Assembly (NCBI RefSeq): GCF_006516965.1
Contig: NZ_VHLH01000012.1
Coordinates: forward strand, 34,944 to 98,943
DNA: 64,000 nt
Direction of reading: 5' to 3'
Source: Pararhizobium mangrovi
GTDB taxonomy: Bacteria > Pseudomonadota > Alphaproteobacteria > Rhizobiales > Rhizobiaceae
Shown here one piece after another: positions 1-8,909 of the stretch; the stretch's first letter is position 1, and every line of letters starts with the position of its first letter. Position numbers and translations under genes: made by a program. The notes under the pieces were generated by a model. The model ran no database searches, was not told the DNA's origin, and was given only the letters and a program-made list of their open reading frames with translations.

Positions 1-66
1 CACCTTGTCGCCGGTCGTCGGGCCGAACATGTCGGCATAGGCGGCGCGGGAGATCGTTGCGGGCAT
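1..66 (-). CDS. ureC: Urease subunit alpha UreC, N-terminal fragment (runs off the window start)
   Basis: Only the first 22 codons lie inside the window. They begin at ATG 66 and contain the family opening in which an Ala-Tyr-Ala stretch is followed by MFGPTTGDKV. UreC carries the dinickel site that hydrolyses urea to ammonia and carbamate; none of the metal ligands are visible here. It is the sixth gene of the minus-strand urease operon, 24 nt behind the GFA-family gene. The rest of ureC and the accessory genes should follow outside the window. Confidence 0.93.
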   Translation of the reverse strand, partial: MPATISRAAYADMFGPTTGDKV

Positions 67-90
67 GGCGTCCTCGGCTCTCGTTGATGG

Positions 91-450
91 TCAGGCGCTT
101 AAGCCGTCGACATGGCTCGGCTGGAGCGCGGAAGGGTCCACGCCATCGAGACAGCGCGCGTTGATCGCGACCGTGGGACCGCTTCCGGGCTTTTCACCGC
201 GGGCGAAGGATTCGATGCCGCAAATCGTGCAGAAGAGATGGGCGATCGTCTTCGTGTTGAAGCGATATTCGCCGAGCGCTTCCTCGCCGGACAGCAGTTC
301 GAAATCGTCCGCGCCGGTGAAGGCGAAGATGCTACCGAGCCGGCCGCATCGCGAACAGTTGCATTCGAAGGTCCGGTCGAGATCCACCGAAACGCGATAT
401 CGCACCGCGCCGCACTGGCATCCGCCCTGGTAATCCTGCTTTGCCATCAT
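91..450 (-). CDS. GFA / CENP-V-type zinc-binding protein in the urease operon
   Basis: A 119-aa protein of the GFA fold. Cysteines at 11/13, 30/32/35 and 74/77 match the zinc-binding pattern of the family. Homologues are often named glutathione-dependent formaldehyde-activating enzyme, but catalysis by that founding member is disputed, so I do not assign a reaction. Two adjacent ATGs occur; the one at 450 has GGAGG six bases upstream and is preferred. The gene sits between the LprI-like gene and ureC with short spacers and must be co-transcribed with urease. It is not a standard urease accessory factor, so any role in thiol or metal handling is conjecture. Confidence 0.85.
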   Translation of the reverse strand: MMAKQDYQGGCQCGAVRYRVSVDLDRTFECNCSRCGRLGSIFAFTGADDFELLSGEEALGEYRFNTKTIAHLFCTICGIESFARGEKPGSGPTVAINARCLDGVDPSALQPSHVDGLSA

Positions 451-496
451 CGTTCTCCTCCGCTCGATCGGCCCGAACCCGTCCTGACCAAAACTC

Positions 497-937
497 TCAA
501 TTGCCCAAGCCCTTCATCGCTTCCTTCAGTTCGGCGATCCGTGCTTCGGTGAGCCGCGTTTTGCACTCGGTGCCGAGCATCGGCTGCATCGTGCCCCCGA
601 AGGCGGCATAGCCTTCGTAGCTGCACTGCGCATCGCGATAGGCGATCCAGGCGCGTTCGGACTCGCGCAGCGCTTCCTCCGCACTCGGTACGCCGCTCGC
701 CTTCGTCTCGTCCGCGATATTGGCGTCCTGTTTCCGAGCGGCGGCGACCGCCTTCGGCCAAACCGCGTTCAGGGCAGCGTCGGCGCCCTCGAAATCGCGG
801 CCGGCGCACGCATTCATCATCATTTGCGTCTGCGGGTCCTTGCAATCGAGCTTCGGAGCGTCGTCGGCGTACGCAGCAACCGGGACGATGCCGACCGAAC
901 AGAGAACCAGGAAAGAGGCGACGAAGGCGCAACGCAT
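497..937 (-). CDS. Secreted LprI-like (DUF1311) protein between ureB and ureC
   Basis: A 146-aa protein with a signal peptide (residues 1-24, cleavage after Ala-Tyr-Ala). The mature part is mainly helical and has four cysteines (about 32, 44 and two near the C-terminus), as in the lysozyme-inhibitor LprI / DUF1311 family. Its ATG lies only 2 nt after the ureB stop, so translation is probably coupled to urease. From memory, rhizobial urease operons often carry extra small open frames at this place, so this may be a conserved passenger rather than an insertion. A periplasmic product in an operon for a cytoplasmic enzyme is odd, and lysozyme inhibition here is unproven. Confidence 0.8.
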   Translation of the reverse strand: MRCAFVASFLVLCSVGIVPVAAYADDAPKLDCKDPQTQMMMNACAGRDFEGADAALNAVWPKAVAAARKQDANIADETKASGVPSAEEALRESERAWIAYRDAQCSYEGYAAFGGTMQPMLGTECKTRLTEARIAELKEAMKGLGN

Positions 938-939
938 CG

Positions 940-1245
940 TCAGAGCGGCCCCATGATCGCCTGACGGAAACCGTAGACCTTGCGCGCGCCCCCATAAGGG
1001 ACGAGCCGCACGTCGCGGGCCTGACCGGGCTCGAAGCGCACCGCGGTTCCCGCAGCGATATCGAGCCGCATGCCGCGGGCCGCCTCACGATCGAAGGAAA
1101 GCGCAGGGTTGGCTTCATGAAAATGGTAGTGGCTGCCGACCTGAACCGGCCGGTCGCCCGTATTCTCGACCTTCAGCGTCACCGTCTCGGCGCCTGCGTT
1201 CAGTTCGATATCGCCTTCCGCGTACAGCACTTCGCCCGGTATCAT
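940..1245 (-). CDS. ureB: Urease subunit beta UreB
   Basis: A 101-aa UreB starting at ATG 1245 with the usual MIPGEVLY opening. A GAGG-type ribosome-binding site precedes it. An upstream in-frame ATG at 1299 would add 18 unrelated residues and is rejected. The conserved [13 protein letters not shown] and [10 protein letters not shown] segments are present. UreB is the small structural subunit that packs with UreA and UreC in the urease trimer of heterotrimers. It lies 63 nt after ureA and 2 nt before the LprI-like gene. Confidence 0.96.
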   Translation of the reverse strand: MIPGEVLYAEGDIELNAGAETVTLKVENTGDRPVQVGSHYHFHEANPALSFDREAARGMRLDIAAGTAVRFEPGQARDVRLVPYGGARKVYGFRQAIMGPL

Positions 1246-1308
1246 CGCCTCATCCCTCTTCGTTGTCGCAACCAGTGCCCCGGGAAGCATTTCCGGCATG
1301 CCGGCCTC

Positions 1309-1611
1309 CTAGCGGATCGGCTCGTGCACGGTCACGAGCTTGGTGCCGTCGGGAAACGTCGCCTCGACCTGTACATCGTGGATCATCTCCGCGACGCCTT
1401 CCATCACCTGATCGCGGGTCAGCACCTCGGCACCCGCTTCCATCAGGTCGGAAACGGCGCGGCCGTCGCGCGCGCCCTCGACGACGAAGTCGGTGATGAG
1501 CGCGAGCGCTTCCGGGTGGTTGAGCCTCACCCCGCGTTCGAGCCGGCGCCGGGCGACGACCGCAGCCATCGACACCAGCAACTTGTCCTTTTCCCTCGGC
1601 GTAAGGTTCAT
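1309..1611 (-). CDS. ureA: Urease subunit gamma UreA
   Basis: A 100-aa protein starting [12 protein letters not shown], the normal size and opening for UreA. Further hallmarks are an alpha-helical N-terminal half, the LNHPEA segment (residues 30-35) and the [14 protein letters not shown] segment near residue 80. It is the smallest structural subunit of cytoplasmic urease. The spacing is 14 nt from the ureD stop, consistent with one ureDAB...C transcript. Confidence 0.97.
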   Translation of the reverse strand: MNLTPREKDKLLVSMAAVVARRRLERGVRLNHPEALALITDFVVEGARDGRAVSDLMEAGAEVLTRDQVMEGVAEMIHDVQVEATFPDGTKLVTVHEPIR

Positions 1612-1625
1612 CCCCGAACCGCCTC

Positions 1626-2492
1626 CTAGATCGACCAGACTTTGGGCACGCCCGCCTTACCATTGAGCATGGCAAGCACGGGTGCAAGGCGCTTGCGCAG
1701 CGTGTAACCGTCTTCCGCGACGAAACGTGCAAGAAGCTTGCCAGTCGCGAACCCAGCGGGCCGCCACGCGCTGACGCCGGTGCCGCATCCCGGAACGAGT
1801 GCGCGCACCCGCTCGACATGGTCTTCGGCATCCGGATGCACCCAGACGACGGTCGCCATTGCGCGCATGCCGGAAAGCATCGCGCTTCGTTCGAGCTGCA
1901 GCGCGATGTCGGGCCCGAAACGCTGGTCTTCGGCATGGATCAGCCGGCCGTTGTAGCGAATACGCCAGCGATCGTGGAAGACTGCCCGCCGCAACTGTTC
2001 GCGCATGGCAAGGCGTCCGAAGACGACGGGCTCGACGAGCAGCGCCTGCCCGCCTCTGGCGAGAGAAATGTCGAGGCGGCGGGAAAGCGCCGAACGATCG
2101 AAGAGGATCGTCTCCTGCGGCAGCCAGGCAAGGCGTGCGTCGCGGCCGATTTCGATCCGGGTCGTGACCCGCGCAACTCCCTCGCTGGCCCGGTAGACCT
2201 TCTCGCTCGCCTGCGTCGTGACGACGGTCGAGGTTTCCGCACCCGCTGCAATCGACCAGTCGAGCCGATCACCGCCCGTAAGGCCGCCGGAGGAATTGAT
2301 GAGAACGGCTTCTAGCGGACCGTCGCCGAAGACGCGTGGCAACCGGATCTTCGCGCATCCATCCTGATAGAGGCCGGCCAGACGCGTGCGGCCATGCGCA
2401 TGCTTCGTCGTGAGCCGCCCTTCGCCCCGGGCACGTTGCATGCGGGGCCGGCCGGCAGCCGGTTCGTCGTTCGCGATCGTCATCGTATCCAT
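1626..2492 (-). CDS. ureD: Urease accessory protein UreD
   Basis: A 288-aa protein of the UreD/UreH family, the scaffold that with UreF and UreG delivers nickel to apo-urease. Diagnostic segments are the [12 protein letters not shown] stretch, [10 protein letters not shown] and the LPQETILFD motif. The open frame extends upstream to 2633, but that sequence is not family-like. Start ATG 2492 gives a normal length; the next Met three codons on is an alternative. It is the first visible gene of the urease operon and is separated from proX by a likely terminator at 2671-2697. No clear promoter was found in the 180 bases upstream. Confidence 0.93.
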   Translation of the reverse strand: MDTMTIANDEPAAGRPRMQRARGEGRLTTKHAHGRTRLAGLYQDGCAKIRLPRVFGDGPLEAVLINSSGGLTGGDRLDWSIAAGAETSTVVTTQASEKVYRASEGVARVTTRIEIGRDARLAWLPQETILFDRSALSRRLDISLARGGQALLVEPVVFGRLAMREQLRRAVFHDRWRIRYNGRLIHAEDQRFGPDIALQLERSAMLSGMRAMATVVWVHPDAEDHVERVRALVPGCGTGVSAWRPAGFATGKLLARFVAEDGYTLRKRLAPVLAMLNGKAGVPKVWSI

Positions 2493-2663
2493 CGGCCGGA
2501 CGATATCGGTCCGTGTCCGTCTTCGCGACCGCCGATTTCCGCAGACGCCGAACGGCGCACAGCAAAGCGGCGTCCGCCGAAAGGAGCGCCATTCCCATGA
2601 AACTGTGCTTCGGCGAACCGACGACACCTGCATGCCGGTGCCGTCCGTCGGCCGGCACCGAAC

Positions 2664-2697
2664 GAACGAAAAGGGCGGCCCGTCGCGGACCGCCCTT
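2664..2697 (-). terminator. Rho-independent terminator after proX
   Basis: An 8-bp perfect stem (2671-2678 pairs with 2690-2697) is followed on the minus strand by TTCGTTCGTT, and the T-run is partly inside the stem. It lies 34 nt past the proX stop and ends the proVWX transcript before ureD. The U-tract is weak, so efficiency is uncertain. Confidence 0.6.
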
Positions 2698-2730
2698 CTC
2701 GAGTATCGACAGTATCGACCGAAAGATCGA

Positions 2731-3783
2731 TTAGCTGTTTGCCGCCTGGCGGGCGTCCTTCAGCCAACCATTGACCTCGTCCTGATGGTCGCTGATCCAC
2801 TGCTTGGCCTGTTTGGTCAGGTCGTCCGGGCTATCGGCACCGTTGTTCATCTCGGCGTTCTGCTTGAAGATGTCCTGCACGGGAATGCGGACTTCCTGCA
2901 GCAGCGACTTCACCGCCGGGTTCTTGTCGAGGAACTTGGTGTTGGCCACCGGACGGATGTCGTTGGCCGGCATGCCCATCATGCAGGGATCGTCCGAACA
3001 ACCCGTCACGCCCTTCACGGTCGCCGCGTCCTTCAGGCTTTCCTGATCCTTCGGCAGCTTGGTGTCCTTGACCTGCAGCCAGACGACGTCCTTGCCGGGC
3101 TTCATCAGGCCGACCGTCCAGTTCGGCGTCCAGGTGTAGAAGAACACCGGCTTGCCGTTCTGGTACCGCGCCAGCGCATCGGCCATCGAGGCGGAATAAC
3201 CGGCCTTGATGAGATCGATGTCGTTCTCGAGGTCGTAGGCCTTCATCTGGTAGCTGATGAGTTCCTCACAGCCCCAGCCGGGAGGACATGCGACCATGTT
3301 GGCCTTGCCGTCGCCGTTCGTGTCGAACAGCTTGCGGATCTTTTCCTTCTTCATGTCCGACAGGTACTTGATGTCGTACTTGTCGGCCGTCTTCTTGTCG
3401 ATGAGGTAGCCCTGCAGCGCGCCGCCCTTGGCGGTGTAGCCGACCTTTTCGGCGCCGTTCTGGAAGGTGCTCTCATACGAGTTGTGAAGCGGGAACCAGC
3501 CGTTGACCCAAAGGTCCATGTCGCCTTGCGACACGGCCTGGTAGAACGGCGGCGCATCGAGCGTGGTCACCTGACCGACGTCGTAGCCGAGCTTCTCGAA
3601 AAGCTGCTTGTAGACCTCGGCCTGCCACCAGCCGGTATCCCACGTGGCGCGAGCCATCTTGATGGTCGTGCCCTTGCCGGGCATGTCCTTGCTCTGGGCG
3701 TTGGCAGCATGAATCGGCAGCGCGAGCGCGGCCGTGGTTGCTGCAACAACGGCAAATGATTTGAGCCCGAAAGCTTTCGTCAT
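2731..3783 (-). CDS. proX: Glycine betaine/proline ABC transporter, periplasmic binding protein ProX
   Basis: A 350-aa protein with a signal peptide (residues 1-29, cleavage after Ala-Asn-Ala) and an OpuAC-type binding fold. Tryptophans that form the quaternary-ammonium cage in this family are visible in WDTGWW (48-53), WVNGWFPLHN and TWTPNW. A longer frame to 3858 exists, but ATG 3783 begins the signal peptide exactly. It captures betaine or proline-betaine in the periplasm and hands it to ProW. It is the last gene of proV-proW-proX, 95 nt after proW. The usual role is osmoprotection or use of betaine as nutrient. Confidence 0.93.
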   Translation of the reverse strand: MTKAFGLKSFAVVAATTAALALPIHAANAQSKDMPGKGTTIKMARATWDTGWWQAEVYKQLFEKLGYDVGQVTTLDAPPFYQAVSQGDMDLWVNGWFPLHNSYESTFQNGAEKVGYTAKGGALQGYLIDKKTADKYDIKYLSDMKKEKIRKLFDTNGDGKANMVACPPGWGCEELISYQMKAYDLENDIDLIKAGYSASMADALARYQNGKPVFFYTWTPNWTVGLMKPGKDVVWLQVKDTKLPKDQESLKDAATVKGVTGCSDDPCMMGMPANDIRPVANTKFLDKNPAVKSLLQEVRIPVQDIFKQNAEMNNGADSPDDLTKQAKQWISDHQDEVNGWLKDARQAANS

Positions 3784-3878
3784 TCGATTTCTCCGTCTTG
3801 TTTTTCTGCCTCCCCGCACTTCGCAACCTCGGTCGCGACGCGGTCGGCCACGGCCCACCCGCGGCCTTGCGAGCCCGT

Positions 3879-4817
3879 TCAGCCCGCCTTTTCAGCCAGT
3901 TGTTTCTCCTTCGCACTCGAAGAAGAGGACTGGAAAAAGCCACGCAACGTCTGCCACAGCGACGTGGTATGAACCTGTTTGCGTTCGGCGAGACCCTGCG
4001 TGATGCGGTCCAGGATGATGGCGATGATGACGATGCCGACGCCACCGGCCGTCGCCCGCCCGACGTCGAGCCGGCCGAGACCGGTGTTGACGACGAGGCC
4101 GAGCCCGCCCGCACCGATCAGCGCGGCGATGACCGACATCGAAAGCGCCAGCATCAGCGTCTGGTTGAGGCCGGCCATGATCGTGCGCATAGCAAGCGGA
4201 AGCTGAACGTCGATGAGCTTCTGCCAGCGCGTCGAACCGAAGGATTCGGCTGCCTCGACGAGGTCTTCGGGCACCTGTCGGATACCGAGATTGGTGAGGC
4301 GGATGATCGGCGGAAGCGCAAAGATGATCGTGGCGATCACGCCCGGCACCGAACCGACGCCGAAGAGCATGACGATCGGCACCAGATACACGAAGGACGG
4401 AATGGTCTGCATGATGTCGAGGATCGGCCGGATTACCTTCAGGAACCGATCGCTGCCGGCGGCGAGAATTCCGACCGGCACGCCGACGATCGCACAGAAC
4501 ACCACGGCCGTCAGGACCATGGCGAGCGTCGTCATCGTGTCGCCCCACAGCTGGATCATGTCCACGAAGGCGAGCGCGATGATCGCGAAGATGGCATTCG
4601 CCTTGCCCGCAGTGCGCCATGCGATCAAGGCCATCACGAGCGTGAAGACGACCATCGGCACCCAGTTGAAGAAGGAGTTCAACCACTCCATCACGAATTC
4701 GACCGGCACTTCGATCGTCTGGAAGAACCCGCGGAAGTTCGGGACGAGAAAGCCCCGAACGAATTCGTTGACCCAGTCACCGAAAGGGATCGTGACGATG
4801 TCGGCCGGACTAAACAT
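3879..4817 (-). CDS. proW: Glycine betaine/proline ABC transporter permease ProW
   Basis: A 312-aa inner-membrane permease with about six transmembrane helices. The cytoplasmic EAA loop (VEAAESFGSTRWQKLIDVQL), which contacts the ATPase, lies in the C-terminal half. ATG 4817 is chosen. A TTG two codons upstream is closer to the GAGG site and is an alternative. It lies 48 nt after proV and upstream of proX, the standard ProU gene order. The C-terminus has a serine-rich and charged tail of about 20 residues. Confidence 0.93.
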   Translation of the reverse strand: MFSPADIVTIPFGDWVNEFVRGFLVPNFRGFFQTIEVPVEFVMEWLNSFFNWVPMVVFTLVMALIAWRTAGKANAIFAIIALAFVDMIQLWGDTMTTLAMVLTAVVFCAIVGVPVGILAAGSDRFLKVIRPILDIMQTIPSFVYLVPIVMLFGVGSVPGVIATIIFALPPIIRLTNLGIRQVPEDLVEAAESFGSTRWQKLIDVQLPLAMRTIMAGLNQTLMLALSMSVIAALIGAGGLGLVVNTGLGRLDVGRATAGGVGIVIIAIILDRITQGLAERKQVHTTSLWQTLRGFFQSSSSSAKEKQLAEKAG

Positions 4818-4865
4818 GCGCAATGGTCCTCGATTGTAGGTAGGGGTCGGCGGTCGCGCAGACGA

Positions 4866-6113
4866 TCACGCGGTCGCAGCCTGACCCTGTGCCGGATCGT
4901 GTCCGGACCGCTCGGCGGCGGCCTGCTCTTCTTCCGGGCTCGTCGCGAGCTGCCCGAAAAGGGCGCGCGCCTCGACCACCCTGTCGAGCTTGCCCTCGTC
5001 GGAGACGATGCCGATCGGCAGGCCAGACGATGCGAAGCCGTAGAGGTCGCGCAGCGACGTGCCGTGCGGCACGGTCGGAAAGTCGGTGCACATGCGCTCG
5101 TCGGCGAGCTTCGCCTCGCGATCGTGGCCGTCCGCGACGAGGTCGCGATAGGCGACGACGCCGACGGGCTTGCCGTTGTCCGTCACGAACAGGGCGTTCC
5201 GGTCCAGCTCTTCCATGCGCCGCAGCGCCTCGCCGACGGTCGCCTCGCCGTAACGGAGCGCTTCCGGCTCGACGGCAGCGGTCTCGGCCGTCAGAACGCG
5301 GGCCCGGTCGATATCCTGCGTGAACGCAGCCACGTAGTCGTCGGCGGGCTCGTCGACGATCTGGCGTGCCGTCCCCGTCTGCACGATGCGCCCGTCCTTC
5401 ATGATCGCGATGCGGTCGCCGAGGATCAGGGCCTCGTCGAGATCGTGCGTGATGAAGATGATCGTCTTCTGCAGCGAGCGCTGAAGCTCCAGGAGCTCGC
5501 CCTGCATGTCGCGGCGGATCAGCGGGTCGAGCGCGCTGAAGGGCTCGTCCATCAGGAGGATGTCGGATTCGGTGGCGAGACCGCGGGCAAGGCCGACGCG
5601 CTGCTGCATGCCGCCCGAAAGCTCCGAAGTGTAGGTATCCGCATGCGGCCTCAGGCCGACCTGTCCGAGTGCCTTGAGTGCACGCTCGCGCCGCTCGGAT
5701 CGGCCCACGCCCTTTACCTTGAGGCCGTAGGCGACATTGTCGGCGACCGTCTTGTGCGGGAACAGCGCGAAGTGCTGGAACACCATCGCAAGCTTGGAGC
5801 GCCGGATCTTGCGCAGCTTGTTCGTATCGGCCTTGGCGACATCGTCGCCGTCGATAAGGATTTCACCGCTCGACGGCTCGATCAGGCCGTTCAGCATGCG
5901 CACGAGGGTCGATTTACCGGACCCCGAAAGGCCCATGATGACGAAGATTTCGCCCTCGTTGACGGTGAAGTTCGCGTCCTGAACACCGACGGTCATGCCG
6001 GTTTCGGCGAAGATCGTCTCTTTCGTCTCGCCGTTTTCCAACTGCGAAAGGGCGGTGTCCACGTCGCCGCCAAAGATCTTGTATACGTTTCGGACGCTCA
6101 GCTTTTCCGCCAT
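4866..6113 (-). CDS. proV: Glycine betaine/proline ABC transporter ATPase ProV
   Basis: A 415-aa ATPase. Walker A is GLSGSGKST (61-69), signature LSGGMQ (165-170), Walker B ILLMDE (185-190) and the switch His is 223. A tandem CBS region follows at about 260-390; in OpuA/ProV relatives this region senses ionic strength. The N-terminal 40 residues match the ProV-specific extension before the ABC domain. It drives betaine/proline uptake with ProW and ProX and is the first gene of the operon. A promoter candidate and a 12-bp palindrome lie in its leader. Confidence 0.95.
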   Translation of the reverse strand: MAEKLSVRNVYKIFGGDVDTALSQLENGETKETIFAETGMTVGVQDANFTVNEGEIFVIMGLSGSGKSTLVRMLNGLIEPSSGEILIDGDDVAKADTNKLRKIRRSKLAMVFQHFALFPHKTVADNVAYGLKVKGVGRSERRERALKALGQVGLRPHADTYTSELSGGMQQRVGLARGLATESDILLMDEPFSALDPLIRRDMQGELLELQRSLQKTIIFITHDLDEALILGDRIAIMKDGRIVQTGTARQIVDEPADDYVAAFTQDIDRARVLTAETAAVEPEALRYGEATVGEALRRMEELDRNALFVTDNGKPVGVVAYRDLVADGHDREAKLADERMCTDFPTVPHGTSLRDLYGFASSGLPIGIVSDEGKLDRVVEARALFGQLATSPEEEQAAAERSGHDPAQGQAATA

Positions 6114-6138
6114 CGGTTCCCTTTGCTTGCAACGCCAG

Positions 6139-6150
6139 ACCGCATGCGGT
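6139..6150. promoter_or_regulatory. 12-bp perfect palindrome in the proV leader
   Basis: ACCGCATGCGGT is a perfect inverted repeat 26 bases upstream of the proV ATG and downstream of the proposed promoter. It could be an operator, or chance in GC-rich DNA. No regulator is identified. Confidence 0.25.
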
Positions 6151-6201
6151 GAACATACGCGAACGTCCGGAGCCTACACAGCCCCCTTTGAATTGTTGCG
6201 G

Positions 6202-6229
6202 AATTTAGGCACATGCGCCCCGTCGTCAA
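6202..6229 (-). promoter_or_regulatory. Candidate proVWX promoter
   Basis: The minus strand shows TTGACG, 16 bases, then TAAATT. The -35 matches 5 of 6 and the -10 matches 4 of 6 sigma-70 positions. It would give an untranslated leader of roughly 80 nt before proV, which contains the 6139-6150 palindrome. Confidence 0.4.
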
Positions 6230-6369
6230 CCCGGAAGCCGCCGAAATGCGTCATCCGTTTTTCTTTTTTCGCCATGACGCACGCATATTCCGGCTTTTTG
6301 GTGACGATGGAGTATCCGGCGAATCAGTGCCGAACCATCCCGTCAAACGCTTCGACGAAGGATCGAAAA

Positions 6370-6786
6370 ATGCACGACAAATCATCACCGGTGGGCGACC
6401 TGACGCTGCGCACCCAGGCGATGCCGAGCGATCAGAACGCCGCCGGTGACATCTTCGGCGGCTGGGTCATGGCGCAGATGGACCTGGCGAGCGGTATGCG
6501 TGCCGCAGAGGCCGCGGGCGGGCGCGTCGTCACCGCTGCCGTCAACGAGATGGCGTTCGCCATGCCTGTCAGGGTCGGCGACACGCTGTGCGTCTATACG
6601 AGCATCGAGCGGATCGGCACGAGTTCGATCACGTTGAAGGTCGAGGCATGGGCCAAACGCTACCTGGACGACCATCGCGACAAGGTGACCGACGCCCGCT
6701 TCGTCATGGTCGCGCTCGACGCGAACGGGAGGCCGACCCCGATCCCCAAGCCGGCCTCGAGTGCTGCGGCCCCGACAGGGAAATAG
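6370..6786 (+). CDS. Acyl-CoA thioesterase, YciA-type hotdog protein
   Basis: A 138-aa single-hotdog protein. The motif MPSDQNAAGDIFGGWVMAQMD (residues 18 onward) is typical of YciA/BACH acyl-CoA hydrolases, with the acidic and Asn residues of the active site. It hydrolyses acyl-CoA thioesters in the cytoplasm; chain-length preference cannot be read. Start ATG 6370 follows an AAGGA site. The longer upstream open frame is non-coding in character. The gene is divergent from proV and convergent with the aldo/keto reductase, 8 nt apart. Confidence 0.88.
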   Translation: MHDKSSPVGDLTLRTQAMPSDQNAAGDIFGGWVMAQMDLASGMRAAEAAGGRVVTAAVNEMAFAMPVRVGDTLCVYTSIERIGTSSITLKVEAWAKRYLDDHRDKVTDARFVMVALDANGRPTPIPKPASSAAAPTGK

Positions 6787-6794
6787 CGTAGCCG

Positions 6795-7868
6795 TCAGAG
6801 ACCCATCGTCTCGCGATGGCCCTGCATGAACGCCTCGTCGGCCGGTTCCGGCCGATCGGTGCCGTTCATGGCGCGGTGCCAGTAGGGATAGATTGGCATC
6901 GGGCGACCGAGCTTCTCGATGCGCGCGATCTCCTCCTCGCTCAGCGTCAGGTCGACGGCGGCGAGATTGTCGGTGAGATGTTCCTCGTTCCGCGCACCGA
7001 TGACGAGGCCGGTGACACCCGGGCGCGTCAGCAGCCAGGCGAGGCACACCCGGGCGGCGGAAACACCGTGGGCCTCGCCGACCTCCACGAGACAGTCGAT
7101 GATGTCGTAGAGCCGTTCGCGGTCGCGCACCCACGGTTCCGGCCAGCCGTTGTTCTGGCGGTGCTCGCCTTCGAGCTTCTGCCCGCGACGAAGCGTGCCG
7201 CTTAAAAGCCCCTCGCCGAGCGGGCTCCAGATCATCGTCCCGAGCCCCTGGTCGAGGCCGACCGGCAGAAGCTCGTATTCCGCCTCGCGCGCTTCCGGCG
7301 TGTAGTAGACCTGCTGCGCGACGGGCCGGTGGCGCGTGCGCTCCGCCGCCGAGAGCGCCTTCATGGTCTGCCAGCCATTGTAGTTCGAAAGGCCGGCATA
7401 ACGGATCTTGCCGTGTTCGATCATCGTGTCGATGGCCGCCATCGTCTCCTCGATCGGCGTGACCCCGTCCCACTGGTGCATGTAGTAAAGGTCGATATGG
7501 TCGCGCCCGAGCCGCTTGAGAGAACGTTCGACTTCCCGAAGAAGGTGATAGCGAGAGGCGCCGCCGGCGTTCGGCCCGTCGCCCATCGGAAAGCGCGCCT
7601 TGGAGGCGATCAGCATGTCCTCCGGCCAGCCGCCCCTGGCGGATGAAAGCGCCTCGCCGACGACTTCCTCCGCACCGCCCATGGAATAGAGATCGGCCGT
7701 GTCGATCATGTTGACGCCGGCTTCGCGCGCCGTGTCGATCATGCGGCGCGCCTCGTCCGGCCCGGTATTGCCGAGCTTTTCGAAACCGGCCTTGCCTCCG
7801 AAGGTGAGCGTTCCGAGAACGAGGCGCGAGACCATCAGGCCCGAGCGGCCGAGGGGACGATATTCCAT
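6795..7868 (-). CDS. Aldo/keto reductase
   Basis: A 357-aa TIM-barrel oxidoreductase. The catalytic tetrad can be placed as Asp56, Tyr61, Lys90 and His131, and there is a C-terminal NADPH-binding region (LVIGARNEEHLTDNL). The MEYRPLGRSGLMVSRLVLGT opening is typical of the AKR11/YajO-like group. Members reduce aldehydes and ketones with NADPH; the physiological substrate is not inferable. It is monocistronic and convergent with the thioesterase gene. Confidence 0.9.
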   Translation of the reverse strand: MEYRPLGRSGLMVSRLVLGTLTFGGKAGFEKLGNTGPDEARRMIDTAREAGVNMIDTADLYSMGGAEEVVGEALSSARGGWPEDMLIASKARFPMGDGPNAGGASRYHLLREVERSLKRLGRDHIDLYYMHQWDGVTPIEETMAAIDTMIEHGKIRYAGLSNYNGWQTMKALSAAERTRHRPVAQQVYYTPEAREAEYELLPVGLDQGLGTMIWSPLGEGLLSGTLRRGQKLEGEHRQNNGWPEPWVRDRERLYDIIDCLVEVGEAHGVSAARVCLAWLLTRPGVTGLVIGARNEEHLTDNLAAVDLTLSEEEIARIEKLGRPMPIYPYWHRAMNGTDRPEPADEAFMQGHRETMGL

Positions 7869-8180
7869 GGTGGTTTCCTTGCGTTCGAGCCGACCCGTGA
7901 CGCTGCATGCGCCCCGGCCGTTCGCCGATGAAGCGCCCGCGCATGGTCATGGTTCCATGGGAAACGTCGAGACGCGCGTGCTGAAGCGCCCGGAACGGGC
8001 TCGCAAGGTGCGAGATGCTTGCGCATCGCGCACGGCTTCGCTATGAGACCCGCCATCCGTGCAGACACCCTTGGAGGCACCACGGTCCGGGCAACGACGC
8101 CCGGCGCTCCTTTCCCTATGGGCATGGCATCATGTCCGAAGGATCGAGGGAGCCGCTCCAGACAACCGAAAGGAAATGCC
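7869..8180. other. Intergenic region between the aldo/keto reductase gene and rplY
   Basis: About 310 bases hold the divergent upstream regions of two genes. I see no convincing small gene. The only notable element is the weak rplY promoter candidate at 8019-8047. The first 24 bases carry the reductase ribosome-binding region. Confidence 0.5.
8019..8047 (+). promoter_or_regulatory. Weak candidate promoter for rplY-pth
   Basis: TTGCGC, 17 bases, then TATGAG, about 130 bases upstream of rplY. Spacing is ideal, but each hexamer matches the consensus at only about four of six positions. Confidence 0.3.
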
Positions 8181-8867
8181 ATGAGCGAGCCTTACGAGCT
8201 CAAGGCCGAGACGCGCGAACGGGTCGGTAAGGGGTCCGCCCGCGAACTGCGTCGCAATGGAAAGATCCCGGCCGTCATCTATGGCGACAGGCAGGAACCG
8301 CTGCCGATCGCCCTCCCCTACAAGGACGTCACGCTGAAGATTCACGGCGGCGGCTTCCTCACCACGCTGGCGACGATCGATCTCGACGGCAAGAAGATCC
8401 GCGTCCTGCCGAAGACCTACGATCTCGACCCCGTGCGCGACTTCACGGTGCATGTCGACTTCCTGCGCGTCTCGCGCAACACGAAGGTCACGGTCGAGGT
8501 GCCGGTGCACTATCTCAACGAGGAGGCTTCGCCCGGCATCGAACGCGGCGGCGTGCTCGCCGTCGTGCGTCATACCGTCGAGGTCACCTGCCCGGCCAAC
8601 GAGATCCCGGACTCCTTCGAGGTCGACCTGACCGGTCTCGAGATCAACGATTCGGTTCACGTCTCGGCGATCACGCTGCCCGACGCCGTCGAACTGACGA
8701 TCACGGACCGTGACTTCACGCTCGCCTCCATTTCCAGCCCCGCCGCCATGAAGAGCGACGAAGCCGAGGAAGAGGCCGAGGGCGAAGAGACCGAGGTCGC
8801 CGAAGAGGATCTCAGCGAAGAGACCGGCGCGGCCGACGGACAGGAAGGCGAAGGCGGCGAGGAGTAA
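8181..8867 (+). CDS. rplY: Large ribosomal subunit protein bL25 (general stress protein Ctc type)
   Basis: A 228-aa long-form bL25. It has an N-terminal 5S rRNA-binding domain (residues 1-95), a TL5/Ctc beta-barrel domain (about 100-190) and an acidic tail rich in Glu in the last 35 residues. Start ATG 8181 is preceded by AAAGGAAA. A longer upstream frame is not family-like. It precedes pth by 42 nt, and the rplY-pth-ychF order is common in Proteobacteria. Confidence 0.96.
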   Translation: MSEPYELKAETRERVGKGSARELRRNGKIPAVIYGDRQEPLPIALPYKDVTLKIHGGGFLTTLATIDLDGKKIRVLPKTYDLDPVRDFTVHVDFLRVSRNTKVTVEVPVHYLNEEASPGIERGGVLAVVRHTVEVTCPANEIPDSFEVDLTGLEINDSVHVSAITLPDAVELTITDRDFTLASISSPAAMKSDEAEEEAEGEETEVAEEDLSEETGAADGQEGEGGEE

Positions 8868-8909
8868 TCCTTCCTCGCCCTTTCTCGCGTCGGCGGGAGT
8901 TCGAACCCC

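Noticed and set aside
3798..6152. 784-codon open frame on the plus strand opposite proV and proW
   Set aside because: Both minus-strand genes are unmistakable ABC transporter genes. The plus frame is Arg/Asp/His-rich without motifs, a typical antisense shadow in GC-rich DNA.
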